From contig NZ_CP076060.1 of NCBI RefSeq assembly GCF_018729255.1, forward strand, positions 2,542,001 through 2,606,000: a DNA stretch of 64,000 nt, read 5' to 3'. A model generated the notes under the pieces. That model was not told where the DNA came from and ran no database searches. It worked only from the letters and a program-made list of their open reading frames with translations. Shown in pieces: positions 48,810 to 57,913 of the stretch. The translations under genes and the position numbers were made by a program. This DNA is from Cupriavidus sp. EM10. Lineage in GTDB: Bacteria > Pseudomonadota > Gammaproteobacteria > Burkholderiales > Burkholderiaceae. The stretch's first letter is position 1; each line of letters starts with the position of its first letter.

Positions 48810-50066
48810 ATGACCAACCTGACGCGCGAACGCTGCCAGGCGCTGGACCGGGACGACCCGCTCCGCGCGCTGCGCGAACAATTTGCCCTGCCCGAGGGCG
48901 TGATCTATCTCGATGGCAACTCGCTGGGCGCCCGCCCGCGCGCCGCCGCGGCGCGTGCCGCCGAGGTGGTCAGCAGCGAATGGGGCGATGGCCTGATCCG
49001 CAGCTGGAATACCGCCGGCTGGTTCGACCTGCCGGGCCGGCTGGGCAACCGGCTGGCGCCGCTGATCGGCGCGGGGCACGACGAAGTGGTGGTGACCGAC
49101 ACGACGTCGATCAACCTGTTCAAGGTGCTGGCCGCCGCACTGCGCGTGCAGCAGCAGCGTGATCCAGCGCGCCGCGTGATCGTGTCCGAGGCCAGCAATT
49201 TCCCGACCGATCTTTATATCGCCCAGGGCCTGGCCGACCTGTTGCAGCAGGGCTACGAAGTGCGCCTGGTGAACAGCCCCGACGAGATCGACGCCGCCGT
49301 GGGCGCCGATACCGCCGTGCTGATGCTGACGCACGTCAACTACAAGACCGGCGAAATGCTGGACATGGCCAGCCTGACCGAACTTGCCCACGCCCGTGGC
49401 GCGCTGACCGTCTGGGACCTGGCGCACTCGGCCGGCGCCGTGCCCGTGGACCTGACCGCCGCCCGCGCCGACTACGCCATCGGCTGCACGTACAAATACC
49501 TGAACGGCGGTCCGGGATCGCCGGCCTTCGTCTGGGTGGCGCCCGCGCTGCGCGACCAGTTCTGGCAGCCGCTGTCGGGCTGGTGGGGTCACGGTGCGCC
49601 GTTCGCGATGTCGCCGCAGTACGCACCGGCCAGGGGCATCGGCCGCTTCCTGTGCGGCACGCAGCCGGTGACGTCGCTGGCCATGGTCGAATGCGGCCTG
49701 GACATCTTCGCGCAGACCAGCATGAGCGCGCTGCGCGCCAAGTCTCTCAAGCTGACCGATACTTTCATCGAACTCGTCGAATCACGATGCGCGAAGCACC
49801 CGCTGACGCTGGTCACACCGCGCGTGCATGGCCGGCGTGGCAGCCAGGTCAGCTTTGCACACCCGGACGGCTACGCGCTGGTGGCAGCCCTGATCGAGCG
49901 CGGCGTGATCGGCGACTATCGCGAACCTGGCATTGCGCGCTTCGGCTTCACGCCGCTGTACACGACCTTTACCGAAGTCTGGGACGCCGTGGAAATCATG
50001 CGCGATGTGCTGGACACCGGCGCCTATCGCGACGCCCGCTTTGCCGTGCGCACGGCGGTGACCTGA
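48810..50066 (+). CDS. kynU: Kynureninase
   Basis: 418-residue PLP enzyme splitting kynurenine into anthranilate and alanine. [45 protein letters not shown] and the PLP-lysine motif [15 protein letters not shown] are all present. The central gene of the operon, 14 bases before kynA. Full length. Confidence 0.97.
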   Translation: MTNLTRERCQALDRDDPLRALREQFALPEGVIYLDGNSLGARPRAAAARAAEVVSSEWGDGLIRSWNTAGWFDLPGRLGNRLAPLIGAGHDEVVVTDTTSINLFKVLAAALRVQQQRDPARRVIVSEASNFPTDLYIAQGLADLLQQGYEVRLVNSPDEIDAAVGADTAVLMLTHVNYKTGEMLDMASLTELAHARGALTVWDLAHSAGAVPVDLTAARADYAIGCTYKYLNGGPGSPAFVWVAPALRDQFWQPLSGWWGHGAPFAMSPQYAPARGIGRFLCGTQPVTSLAMVECGLDIFAQTSMSALRAKSLKLTDTFIELVESRCAKHPLTLVTPRVHGRRGSQVSFAHPDGYALVAALIERGVIGDYREPGIARFGFTPLYTTFTEVWDAVEIMRDVLDTGAYRDARFAVRTAVT

Positions 50067-50080
50067 GCGGGGAGCCCATC

Positions 50081-50959
50081 ATGAGCGAATTCAAGGGATG
50101 CCCGATGGGGCACGGCAACCCCGGCGACACCGCCGGGGAAGATGGCTGGCACGGCGCGCAGATGGATTTCGCGCGCGACATGAGCTACGGCGACTACCTG
50201 GGCCTGGACCAGATCCTGAGCGCCCAGCATCCGATGTCGCCGGACCACAACGAGATGCTGTTTATCGTCCAGCACCAGACCACCGAGCTGTGGATGAAGC
50301 TGATGCTGCATGAACTGCGCGCCGCGCGCGACGGGGTGAAGAACGACCAGTTGCGTCCGGCGTTCAAGATGCTGGCGCGCGTGTCGCGCATCATGGACCA
50401 GCTGGTGCAGGCCTGGAACGTGCTGGCCACCATGACGCCGCCCGAGTACTCGGCCATGCGTCCGTACCTGGGGGCGTCGTCGGGCTTCCAGTCGTACCAG
50501 TATCGCGAAATCGAATTCATCCTCGGCAACAAGAACGCGGCCATGCTGCGGCCGCACGCGCATCGGGCCGAACACCTGGAACTGGTGGAAACGGCGCTGC
50601 ATACGCCGTCGATGTACGACGAGGCGATCCGGCTGATGGCCCGGCGCGGGTTCCAGATCGACGCCGATGTGGTGGAACGAGACTGGACGCAGCCGACGCA
50701 GTACAACGCGTCGGTGGAGGCGGCCTGGCTGGAGGTGTATCGCAACCCGTCGGCGCACTGGGAGCTCTACGAGCTGGGCGAGAAGTTCGTCGACCTGGAG
50801 GACGCGTTCCGGCAATGGCGATTCCGCCATGTGACCACGGTAGAGCGCGTGATCGGCTTCAAGCGCGGCACCGGCGGCACGGAAGGCGTCAGCTACCTGC
50901 GCCGGATGCTCGATGTGGTGCTGTTCCCGGAGCTGTGGAAGCTGCGGACGGATCTTTGA
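50081..50959 (+). CDS. kynA: Tryptophan 2,3-dioxygenase
   Basis: 292-residue haem dioxygenase opening the indole ring of tryptophan to N-formylkynurenine. [55 protein letters not shown] and [26 protein letters not shown] include the substrate and haem residues. GGGGAG precedes the ATG. Last gene of the operon, followed by a large palindromic repeat. Confidence 0.97.
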   Translation: MSEFKGCPMGHGNPGDTAGEDGWHGAQMDFARDMSYGDYLGLDQILSAQHPMSPDHNEMLFIVQHQTTELWMKLMLHELRAARDGVKNDQLRPAFKMLARVSRIMDQLVQAWNVLATMTPPEYSAMRPYLGASSGFQSYQYREIEFILGNKNAAMLRPHAHRAEHLELVETALHTPSMYDEAIRLMARRGFQIDADVVERDWTQPTQYNASVEAAWLEVYRNPSAHWELYELGEKFVDLEDAFRQWRFRHVTTVERVIGFKRGTGGTEGVSYLRRMLDVVLFPELWKLRTDL

Positions 50960-50980
50960 TCGAGGCTTGCTTTCCGACGG

Positions 50981-51018
50981 TTTGCTCCCCTCTCCCGCTT
51001 GCGGGAGAGGGGAGCAAA
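50981..51018. repeat. Dispersed palindromic repeat, copy 5 (longest)
   Basis: Perfect 18-bp arms (TTTGCTCCCCTCTCCCGC, 2-base loop, then its complement) between convergent kynA and iclR. As an RNA it would form a long hairpin from either strand and may end both transcripts, though without a T-run. Confidence 0.88.
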
Positions 51019-51029
51019 CCCCCAAACCC

Positions 51030-51845
51030 CTACCGCCCCACCGGATCCGACAGCCTGGCCCCCAGCGCCTGCAGCGCGGGCGCCAGCTTCTCGTGGAAGG
51101 TCTCCTCGCTGACGGCGCCGTACGACGCACTGCAGCTCAGCATGTGCAGATCCTTCTCCCCGACCGGCTTGAAAGCCACGGCACAGGCGTGGATGGCCGG
51201 GTGCCAGTCGCGGAACGACGCGGCGTAGCCATCGCGCTCGGCCTGCGCCAGCGCGGCGCGCATCGGCGTCTCCTGTTGCTTCCACTGTTCCGGATACGCC
51301 TGCGCAAACTCGGCCAGGACCTTGTCGCGGCGCGCCGCCGGCAAGGCGGCCAGGTAGGCGCGGCCCATCGAGCTAGACACCAGCGACAGGCGCGATCCCA
51401 CGCCCAGCCCCAGCATCACGCCGGCGTCGTTCCGGATCGACTCCATATAGATGACTTCCATGCGTTCGCGCTTGCCCAGCGACACCGACACCCCGTACGA
51501 CTGCGCGAACGCCAGCATGTGCGGGCGCGCCAGCGCCACCACATCCGAAGCCGCCAGGTAGGAGAACCCCAGCGCCAGCACCCCGGCATCGAGCGCGTAC
51601 TTGCCCAGGCTGTCGTCGTAGCGCAGGTAGCCCAGTTGCACCAGCGTGCCGGCCAGCCGGCTCACGGTCGCCTTCGGGAAACCTGTCCGGCGCACGAAAT
51701 CCTGGTTGCCCAGCATCGCCTCGCCGGTGCGGAAGCAGCGCAGCAGCTCCAGCCCGCGCGCCAACGCCGTCACGAAATTGGGGTCGCTCTCGCGCTCCTT
51801 CTGGACCTGCACGGGCTCGGCGGCTGCTGCAGTGGATGTGGCCAA
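51030..51845 (-). CDS. IclR-family transcriptional regulator
   Basis: 271 residues: N-terminal winged helix (FVTALARGLELLRCFRTGEAMLG, TGFPKATVSRLAGTLVQLGYL) and a GAF-like effector domain with a conserved ending (CAVAFKPVGEKDLHMLSCS). It is divergent from gcdH with an IclR-type palindrome between them, so it probably represses or tunes glutaryl-CoA breakdown. The effector is unknown. Confidence 0.9.
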   Translation of the reverse strand: MATSTAAAAEPVQVQKERESDPNFVTALARGLELLRCFRTGEAMLGNQDFVRRTGFPKATVSRLAGTLVQLGYLRYDDSLGKYALDAGVLALGFSYLAASDVVALARPHMLAFAQSYGVSVSLGKRERMEVIYMESIRNDAGVMLGLGVGSRLSLVSSSMGRAYLAALPAARRDKVLAEFAQAYPEQWKQQETPMRAALAQAERDGYAASFRDWHPAIHACAVAFKPVGEKDLHMLSCSASYGAVSEETFHEKLAPALQALGARLSDPVGR

Positions 51846-51910
51846 GAGACAGCTCCTGTGGAAGTTGGTCGATTGCCGAACGCAAATCGCCAGGGTCCGG
51901 ATTTCCCCTG

Positions 51911-51938
51911 TTGCAGCGCGAATCGGTTCAGCTATACT
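51911..51938 (+). promoter_or_regulatory. Probable gcdH promoter
   Basis: TTGCAG (51911-51916), 16-base spacer, TATACT (51933-51938). The start point would fall at about 51945, just before the IclR-type palindromes. Confidence 0.6.
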
Positions 51939-51946
51939 AGCTCATC

Positions 51947-51971
51947 GGAACAAGGTTCCGCAATGCGGAAC
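51947..51971. promoter_or_regulatory. IclR-type operator
   Basis: A perfect 17-bp palindrome GTTCCGCA-A-TGCGGAAC (51955-51971) overlapping a second one, GGAAC-AAG-GTTCC (51947-51959). Size and GTTC.../...GAAC ends resemble known IclR-family sites. Lying at the start of the gcdH transcript, binding should hinder transcription. Confidence 0.7.
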
Positions 51972-52044
51972 TACATCTTTTTGATCGACCGGATCGAATG
52001 AAGGCGGCAAAGCCTTCACCGCGCCACCAAAGAAGGAGACCTCC

Positions 52045-53238
52045 ATGGCTGCCAACGCCGAATTCCACTGGGCCGACCCCCTGCTGCTGGACCAGCAACT
52101 GACCGACGACGAGCGCATGATCCGTGACGCCTCGGCGGCCTATTGCCAGGACAAGCTGATGCCGCGCGTGCTGCAGTCGTTCCGCAACGAGAAGACCGAC
52201 GTGGAGATCTTCCGCGAGATGGGCGAATTGGGCCTGCTGGGCCCGACCATCCCCGAACAGTACGGCGGCCCGGGCCTGAACTACGTCAGCTACGGCCTGA
52301 TCGCCCGCGAGGTGGAGCGCGTGGATTCCGGCTATCGCTCGATGATGAGCGTGCAGTCGTCGCTGGTGATGGTGCCGATCTACGAATTCGGCAGCGAAGC
52401 ACAGAAGCAGAAGTACCTGCCCAAGCTGGCCACGGGCGAATGGATCGGCTGCTTCGGCCTGACCGAGCCGAACCACGGCTCGGACCCGGGCTCGATGGTC
52501 ACCCGCGCCAGGAAGGTGGACGGCGGCTACGAACTGAGCGGCACCAAGATGTGGATCACGAACTCGCCGATCGCCGACGTGTTCGTGGTATGGGCCAAGC
52601 TGGCCGGTGAAGACGGCAAGGAAGACATCCGCGGCTTCATCCTGGAAAAGGGCTGGAAGGGCCTGAGCGCCCCGGCCATCCATGGCAAGGTGGGCCTGCG
52701 CACGTCGATCACCGGTGAAATCGTGCTGGACCAGGTCTTCGTGCCGGAAGAAAACCTCATGCCGGGCGTGAAGGGCCTCAAGGGTCCGTTCACCTGCCTG
52801 AATTCGGCCCGCTACGGCATCGCCTGGGGCGCGCTGGGCGCCGCCGAGTTCTGCTGGCACACCGCCCGCCAGTACACGCTGGACCGCAAGCAGTTCGGCC
52901 GCCCGCTGGCCCAGACGCAGCTGGTGCAGAAGAAGCTGGCCGACATGCAGACCGAGATCACGCTGGGCCTGCAAGGCTGCCTGCGCCTGGGCCGCATGAA
53001 GGACGAAGGCACCGCCGCGGTGGAAATCACCTCGATCATGAAGCGCAATTCGTGCGGCAAGTCGCTGGACATCGCCCGCGTGGCGCGCGACATGCTGGGC
53101 GGCAACGGCATTTCGGACGAATTCGGCGTGATCCGCCACGTGGTGAACCTGGAAGTGGTGAACACCTACGAAGGCACGCACGACATCCACGCGCTGATCC
53201 TGGGCCGCGCCCAGACCGGCCTGCAGGCCTTCTTCTGA
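52045..53238 (+). CDS. gcdH: Glutaryl-CoA dehydrogenase
   Basis: 397-residue FAD acyl-CoA dehydrogenase that oxidises and decarboxylates glutaryl-CoA to crotonyl-CoA in lysine/glutarate catabolism. MRIRDAS-like start with [49 protein letters not shown] and the catalytic base E376 in [15 protein letters not shown], the GcdH pattern. Divergent from iclR. Full length; AAGGAG before the ATG. Confidence 0.95.
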   Translation: MAANAEFHWADPLLLDQQLTDDERMIRDASAAYCQDKLMPRVLQSFRNEKTDVEIFREMGELGLLGPTIPEQYGGPGLNYVSYGLIAREVERVDSGYRSMMSVQSSLVMVPIYEFGSEAQKQKYLPKLATGEWIGCFGLTEPNHGSDPGSMVTRARKVDGGYELSGTKMWITNSPIADVFVVWAKLAGEDGKEDIRGFILEKGWKGLSAPAIHGKVGLRTSITGEIVLDQVFVPEENLMPGVKGLKGPFTCLNSARYGIAWGALGAAEFCWHTARQYTLDRKQFGRPLAQTQLVQKKLADMQTEITLGLQGCLRLGRMKDEGTAAVEITSIMKRNSCGKSLDIARVARDMLGGNGISDEFGVIRHVVNLEVVNTYEGTHDIHALILGRAQTGLQAFF

Positions 53239-53250
53239 TCGGCTGCGCGT

Positions 53251-53276
53251 AAAAAAGCCCGGCTGGAAAGCCGGGC
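53251..53276 (-). terminator. Terminator for the peroxiredoxin transcript
   Basis: Stem GCCCGGC/GCCGGGC (53257-53263 with 53270-53276) with six A before it on +, i.e. a T-tract when read leftwards. It lies beyond the rightward gcdH terminator, so the two convergent transcripts overlap. Confidence 0.8.
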
Positions 53277-53343
53277 GCAAGCACACTACCAAGGAGACGA
53301 CGGGCACGACCCGCCGTTTTACGACATCGGTAAAGCCGTACTG

Positions 53344-53378
53344 AGCCGGGCCGGGGGCCATCCCCGCGCCCGGCTTTT
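53344..53378 (+). terminator. Terminator for the gcdH transcript
   Basis: Stem AGCCGGGC/GCCCGGCT (53344-53351 with 53368-53375) capped by an inner CGGGG/CCCCG stem, then TTTT. It reads rightwards, abutting the peroxiredoxin stop. Confidence 0.8.
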
Positions 53379-53380
53379 CC

Positions 53381-54019
53381 TTACTTGTTCGGCTGCGGCG
53401 TCAGGCGCAGGTACGGACGCACCGCCTTGTACCCCTTCGGGAATTTCTGGCGGATCACCTCTTCGTCCTTCAGCGACGGCACGATGACCACGTCGTCGCC
53501 ATCCTGCCAGTTGCCCGGCGTGGCCACGCTGTGGTGGTCGGTCAGCTGCAGCGAGTCGATGACGCGCAAGATTTCATTGAAATTCCTACCTGTGCTTGCA
53601 GGATAGGTAATGATCAGCCGCACCTTTTTCTTCGGGTCGATCACGAACAGCGAACGCACGGTCAGCGTCTCATTCGCATTCGGATGGATCATGTCGTAGA
53701 GCTCGGACACCTTGCGGTCGCTGTCGGCCAGGATCGGGAAATTGACCGATGTCGACTGGGTCTCGTTGATGTCCTGGATCCAGCCTTTATGCGACGCCAC
53801 GCTGTCCACCGACAGGGCGATGGCCTTGACATTGCGCTTCGCGAACTCCTCCTTGAGCTTGGCGGTCAGGCCCAGTTCCGTGGTGCAAACCGGGGTGTAG
53901 TCGGCCGGGTGCGAGAACAGTACGCCCCACCCTTCGCCAAGCCAGTCATGAAAGCGGATGCGGCCCTCGCTCGATTCTTGCTCGAAGTCCGGTGCGATAT
54001 CGCCAAGACGCAGTGCCAT
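53381..54019 (-). CDS. 1-Cys peroxiredoxin (Prx6 type)
   Basis: 212-residue peroxidase reducing H2O2 and organic peroxides. It has the active site HPADYTPVCTTELG (peroxidatic Cys45, no resolving Cys), IALSVDSVASHKGW, and the long C-terminal domain VRPYLRLTPQP of the Prx6 group. GGAGG is 8 bases before the ATG at 54019; longer readings upstream lack family similarity. Confidence 0.95.
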   Translation of the reverse strand: MALRLGDIAPDFEQESSEGRIRFHDWLGEGWGVLFSHPADYTPVCTTELGLTAKLKEEFAKRNVKAIALSVDSVASHKGWIQDINETQSTSVNFPILADSDRKVSELYDMIHPNANETLTVRSLFVIDPKKKVRLIITYPASTGRNFNEILRVIDSLQLTDHHSVATPGNWQDGDDVVIVPSLKDEEVIRQKFPKGYKAVRPYLRLTPQPNK

Positions 54020-54114
54020 GAGTGAAGCCTCCAGAGGAAACGGAAAATAAACGAAAGTAAGGAATGGTAAAAAGCGGTGAACCAGCTTAGTCGGATTGCC
54101 ATCCAACCCAAACG

Positions 54115-54143
54115 AATATAAAGTCACTACAAAATCACTCGAA
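54115..54143 (-). promoter_or_regulatory. Weak candidate promoter of the peroxiredoxin gene
   Basis: TATATT at 54120-54115 on the minus strand is a fair -10; the -35 position (TTCGAG, 17-base spacer) is poor, hinting at activator control, for example by OxyR. No clear OxyR site is visible. Confidence 0.3.
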
Positions 54144-54245
54144 GTCATAAAGACTACGGTGAACGGGCCATGGTTCCCTTGCGGCTGGCTGGCCGGAGGG
54201 CCGATGGCACGTTGGTGACATCGATATGGCGTGGTGTTGGCGAGC

Positions 54246-54275
54246 TTGAAACGATGGCCCGCTGCCACATATGCT
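54246..54275 (+). promoter_or_regulatory. Candidate promoter of the yqjD-like operon
   Basis: TTGAAA (54246-54251), 18-base spacer, TATGCT (54270-54275), about 90 bases before the start codon. A decent sigma-70-type match. Confidence 0.5.
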
Positions 54276-54363
54276 ATTTGGACGACAAGAAATGCCACAA
54301 GCCCGAGCGGGCAAGGCAAAATGTCACCCACTTGAACCTAACCGCCCGCAACAGGAGAAACTG

Positions 54364-54639
54364 ATGAGCGATGTCAAGACCGTTCTGTCCGACGCCGAAG
54401 AACTGCTTAAGCAAGCGGCCTCGACCACCGGCGAGAAAGCCGCCGAACTGCGCGAGCGTGGCATGGGCCTGCTGAAGCAGGCCAAGGAAAAGGCCCAGGA
54501 CCTGCAAGACGCCGTCGTGACCAAGAGCAAGGCGGCCGCCCGCGCTACCGACGACTATGTGCATGACCATCCGTGGCGTGCCGTGGGCATGGCAGCCGGC
54601 GTGGGCCTGCTGATCGGTCTGCTGCTGAACCGCAAGTAA
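54364..54639 (+). CDS. DUF883 (ElaB/YqjD/YgaM-like) ribosome/membrane-associated protein
   Basis: 91 residues. A Lys/Ala-rich amphipathic helix is followed by the conserved VHDHPWRAVGMAAGVGLLIGLLLNRK end with a C-terminal membrane helix. E. coli YqjD binds ribosomes at the membrane in stationary phase. First of three genes like E. coli yqjD-yqjE-yqjK. Confidence 0.9.
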   Translation: MSDVKTVLSDAEELLKQAASTTGEKAAELRERGMGLLKQAKEKAQDLQDAVVTKSKAAARATDDYVHDHPWRAVGMAAGVGLLIGLLLNRK

Positions 54640-54806
54640 GCTGTATCGCCGTACTTTAGCAACACGCATTACCAGCCCCGGCTGCGCATCTGCGCCGGGT
54701 GCATGCAGTCTTGAAGACGGACTGGCGCGGCCCCATCAATGCCGCTGCCGGTCCATCCCTCGCAGATGCCGCCCATGCCGGCGCATCGTTTTTCCGCCGG
54801 AGCCGC

Positions 54807-55184
54807 ATGAGCGAATCCCATTCCCCCAAGTTCCTCGAATCCCTTCGCAACCTCGCTGGTTCCGTGGTGTCGATGCTGCAGACGCGCCTGGAACTGGCCA
54901 GCGTGGAACTGGCCGAGGAACGCGAGCGGCTGATGAAGGTAGCGCTGCTGGCCTTGTTCGGGCTGGTGTTCTTCAGCATGGCGCTGATGACCTTCACGCT
55001 GCTGGTCGCCATCCTGTTCTGGGAAACCTATCGCTGGCAAGCGCTTGGCGCGATCGTGCTGTTCTACGTGATCTGCGCCGCCGCCTGCCTGCTGGTGGCC
55101 CGCAACAAGGTCCGCACCGCACCGCCGCTGTTTGAATCCACGCTGGCCGAACTCGATAAAGACCGGGAGATGCTGCGCCAATGA
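54807..55184 (+). CDS. YqjE-like 'phage holin family' membrane protein
   Basis: 125 residues with two helices (about 52-76 and 82-105) after an amphipathic start (LRNLAGSVVSMLQTRLELASVELAEER), the YqjE pattern. The domain name is historical. This is a chromosomal envelope gene, not a prophage. It overlaps the next gene by ATGA. The first ATG upstream (54699) was rejected because it adds unrelated residues. Confidence 0.88.
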   Translation: MSESHSPKFLESLRNLAGSVVSMLQTRLELASVELAEERERLMKVALLALFGLVFFSMALMTFTLLVAILFWETYRWQALGAIVLFYVICAAACLLVARNKVRTAPPLFESTLAELDKDREMLRQ

Positions 55185-55722
55185 CCACGCCCGAAGACGA
55201 TTCGATCGACAGCCGCCCGCGCCACGAGCATCCGCGCCCGGTCCGCTTCACGCGCGAAGTCCGGCTGCCGCTGGCCGTGCGCAAGGAACTGCTCGTCACG
55301 CGCGCCGCGCTGGAGCGCTACGACGCCGTGCAGGCGCTGCGCCAGGTCAAGGGTGGCGCCCGCCGCATGACCAACCTCGGCGCCTGGCTGCCGCGCATGA
55401 CCCGCCCTCGGGCTGGCTCAAGATGCTGGGCATCACGCGCGACTATCCGATGTTGAGCACGGTCATCACACTGGCCCTGCCCCTGCTGCGCAGGACGCCG
55501 ATCGGCCGTGTGGCCTGGAAGATGTCGAAGGTAGGCATGCTGGCCGGCGCCGGATACTGGGCGTACAGGACGTGGCAGGGCTCGCAACCGCGGCCGCGCC
55601 CGTACCCGCCTTCGGCTGTCCGGGATGTGGCGGTGCCCGTCGATACGGGGTTCCGCGACCCGCTCGTGCCGTCGCCGCCCGTGGCGACACCGCCGGCCGT
55701 ACCACCCGCCGCGCAATCCTGA
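55181..55722 (+). pseudogene. YqjK-like envelope protein, single-base frameshift
   Basis: Third gene of the yqjD-E-K-like operon, overlapping yqjE by 4 bases. It starts MTTPEDDSIDSRPRH, then RLPLAVRKELLVTRAALERYD, a conserved basic helix. After RMTR near 55400-55407 (a C-run, probably CCCC read as CCC) the frame breaks. PSGWLKMLGITRDYPMLSTVITLALPLLRR with its helix and a Pro-rich tail continue in the next frame. Restored length 180 residues. Confidence 0.8.
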
Positions 55723-55746
55723 TCGGCCGCTGATCGGCCGGTCCGG

Positions 55747-57852
55747 TCAGCCCACCTGCACGCGATTGCGGCCCTCGCGCTTGGCCCGGTAACAGGCCAG
55801 GTCGGCCGCATCGAGTGCATCCTCGCGCTTGGCCGTCCGTTCGTCCACCCGCACCAGGCCGATGCTGACGCCGATCGAGAATTCATGCTCCTGGCAGCGA
55901 TACCGGTACGCCGCGATGGCACTGCGCAGCCCTTCGGCCACGCGCTCGCCGTCGGCGGCGGCGCAGTATTCCAGCAACACCGCAAATTCATCGCCCCCTA
56001 GCCGGGCCAAGGTGTCGCTGCGCCGCAGCTGATGACGCATGACATCGGCAATCTGGCAGATCAGCTCGTCGCCAGCCGCATGTCCGCAGGTATCGTTGAC
56101 GATCTTGAACTGGTCGAGATCCAGGTACATCAGCGTGTGGGTGCAGCCTTCACGCTGGGCGCAGACCACCGCAGCCCCGAGCCGCCGTTCGAATTCCAGC
56201 CGGTTGACCAGGCCAGTCAACGGGTCGTGGCTGGCCTCGTACGCCAGCTGCGCCGCGTGGGCACGTTCCAGGCTGACGTCATGCAGCACCACGACGATGC
56301 CGATTGCCTGGCCGCCCTTGTCCCGGATCAACGCCACCGATGGCTTGACCGCCAACGTCGCGCCCTGCGCGGCGGGCTCCCGGCGTTCCAGCAGCATCAC
56401 GATCTGGCTGGGCCATGTCCCGGCCAGGGCGCGCGGCACCAGGTCGGCCACCGGCTCACGCGCGGCCTCGTCATGCAGCCGGCAGACCTGCTGCAGGAAG
56501 CAGCCGGCGGCCTCGGCATCGGTCCATCGGGTCATGGTCTCGGCCACCGGATTCAGCGACTGGATGCGCCCCCAGACATCGGTGGTGATCACCGCGTCGC
56601 CAATGGCCTGCAGCGTGACCTGCGCCCGCTCCTTCTCGGCAAACAGCTGCGCCTCGGAGCGCTTGCGGTCGGAAATGTCGCTCAGTGAACCCGCCATGCG
56701 CGTCGCCTTGCCAATGGCGCTGCGCACCATGCGCCCCCGGGCCCTGACCCAGAGATAGCCGCCGCCCTTGCGGCGCAGACGCAGTTCCACGTCATAAGGC
56801 AAGCCCTGGCGCACATGCCCCACCAGGCGTCGGTCGAACTCCGCCACGTCGGCCGGGTGCAGCAATGCCAGCAGGGTCTCGCGTGCATGCGGCAGTTCCT
56901 GGGGGCCATAGCCAAGCATCTCGGCGCAGCGCGGCGAAAAATAGAGCTCGCCACGATGCGGGTGCCAATCCCACAGGCCATCGGTGCTGCCCGCCACGGC
57001 CAGTTGCAGACGTTCCTCGCTGACCGCCAGGGCCTGTCGAAGCTGGCGCTGGCGGCGCATTACCCGGGTGGACATCCACGTGGCGCAGCCCAGCAATGTC
57101 ACCGCCAGCCCCGCCGAGCCCCACATCAGCAAGCCGCGTACGCGACGCGACGCCTTGCCCAGCGAGGCGGAGAAAGCCTCCTCCATGGGCGTCAGCAGCG
57201 CGTCGACGTCGGCAATATTGCGCTGGAGCGGCGCGACGCAGGCCGCATCGCAGCCGTGCTGGACCACCCGCTCGCGCAGACGCCGCGCCATGCCATCGAG
57301 CCGGGCGATTTCCACGTCGGCGGCCGCCCAGATCGAAATGGCCTCGTCGATCTCCGGCACATGGCGGAAATAGCGGATCAGCCGGATCATGCCGGGCACA
57401 TCGTCGGGATGATTGCCGCCGGTCAGCAGACCCTGCACGGCGCTGGCGTGGTCGTAGTCCGGCTTTTCGAGTTCGAGGCGGGCCTGGTGATCGCCTTGCG
57501 GTACGGCGATGGCGGCCAGATAGGCGTCGTAATCCGCTTCATCGCGGCTTTCGGCGTAGCGCAGCAGATGCAGGACCGCCGCCTTCTGCCCCTTGGTCCA
57601 GAGGCTTTCGCCGGACACGAAGCCGCGCGCCGCGGACAGCACATCGACGCTGGCGATGCAGACAAATGCCAGCGCCAGAACCACCGGGACAAACGGCCAG
57701 ACGACACGCAGTACGTGCTCATTGGCCGGCAGGCCAACGCCGCCACCAGCTAGCTGCATAGGAGACTTCCCGCGCCAGGCCATTGGCCCGGCCCTGACGA
57801 TGAATGCACCATGGCTGGCCTGGTGACCAGCCTTGTCTGGTTGCATTGTCAA
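55747..57852 (-). CDS. Diguanylate cyclase with membrane sensor and PAS domains
   Basis: 701 residues. One helix (about 48-70), a periplasmic helical sensor (about 71-235), a second helix (about 238-258), two PAS domains (about 270-390 and 400-520; DGLWDWHPHRGELYFSPRC, GDAVITTDVWGRIQSLNPVAE) and a C-terminal GGDEF domain with intact GGDEF at 619-623. The I-site RxxD sits at R610-D613, so feedback inhibition by c-di-GMP is likely. No EAL domain. The signal sensed is unknown. Confidence 0.93.
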   Translation of the reverse strand: MTMQPDKAGHQASHGAFIVRAGPMAWRGKSPMQLAGGGVGLPANEHVLRVVWPFVPVVLALAFVCIASVDVLSAARGFVSGESLWTKGQKAAVLHLLRYAESRDEADYDAYLAAIAVPQGDHQARLELEKPDYDHASAVQGLLTGGNHPDDVPGMIRLIRYFRHVPEIDEAISIWAAADVEIARLDGMARRLRERVVQHGCDAACVAPLQRNIADVDALLTPMEEAFSASLGKASRRVRGLLMWGSAGLAVTLLGCATWMSTRVMRRQRQLRQALAVSEERLQLAVAGSTDGLWDWHPHRGELYFSPRCAEMLGYGPQELPHARETLLALLHPADVAEFDRRLVGHVRQGLPYDVELRLRRKGGGYLWVRARGRMVRSAIGKATRMAGSLSDISDRKRSEAQLFAEKERAQVTLQAIGDAVITTDVWGRIQSLNPVAETMTRWTDAEAAGCFLQQVCRLHDEAAREPVADLVPRALAGTWPSQIVMLLERREPAAQGATLAVKPSVALIRDKGGQAIGIVVVLHDVSLERAHAAQLAYEASHDPLTGLVNRLEFERRLGAAVVCAQREGCTHTLMYLDLDQFKIVNDTCGHAAGDELICQIADVMRHQLRRSDTLARLGGDEFAVLLEYCAAADGERVAEGLRSAIAAYRYRCQEHEFSIGVSIGLVRVDERTAKREDALDAADLACYRAKREGRNRVQVG

Positions 57853-57913
57853 TGACGCCTTACGGGGTGTCTCTAACTCAGACTGGGTATTTGGCGCCGG
57901 GGACGGGAACCGG

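Larger units (their letters stand above)
54020..54363. other. Gene-free gap between peroxiredoxin and yqjD-like genes
   Basis: 344 bases with the two divergent promoters (listed separately). The centre (54040-54150) is AT-rich for this genome. No RNA gene or small gene is evident. Confidence 0.6.

Noticed and set aside
48108..49592. Long minus-strand frame opposite kynB-kynU
   Set aside because: Both kyn genes are certain; the frame has low-complexity Arg/Ala content and no ribosome site.
54807..55184. Prophage remnant ('phage holin' domain)
   Set aside because: The gene is YqjE-like in a chromosomal envelope operon and no other phage genes are present.
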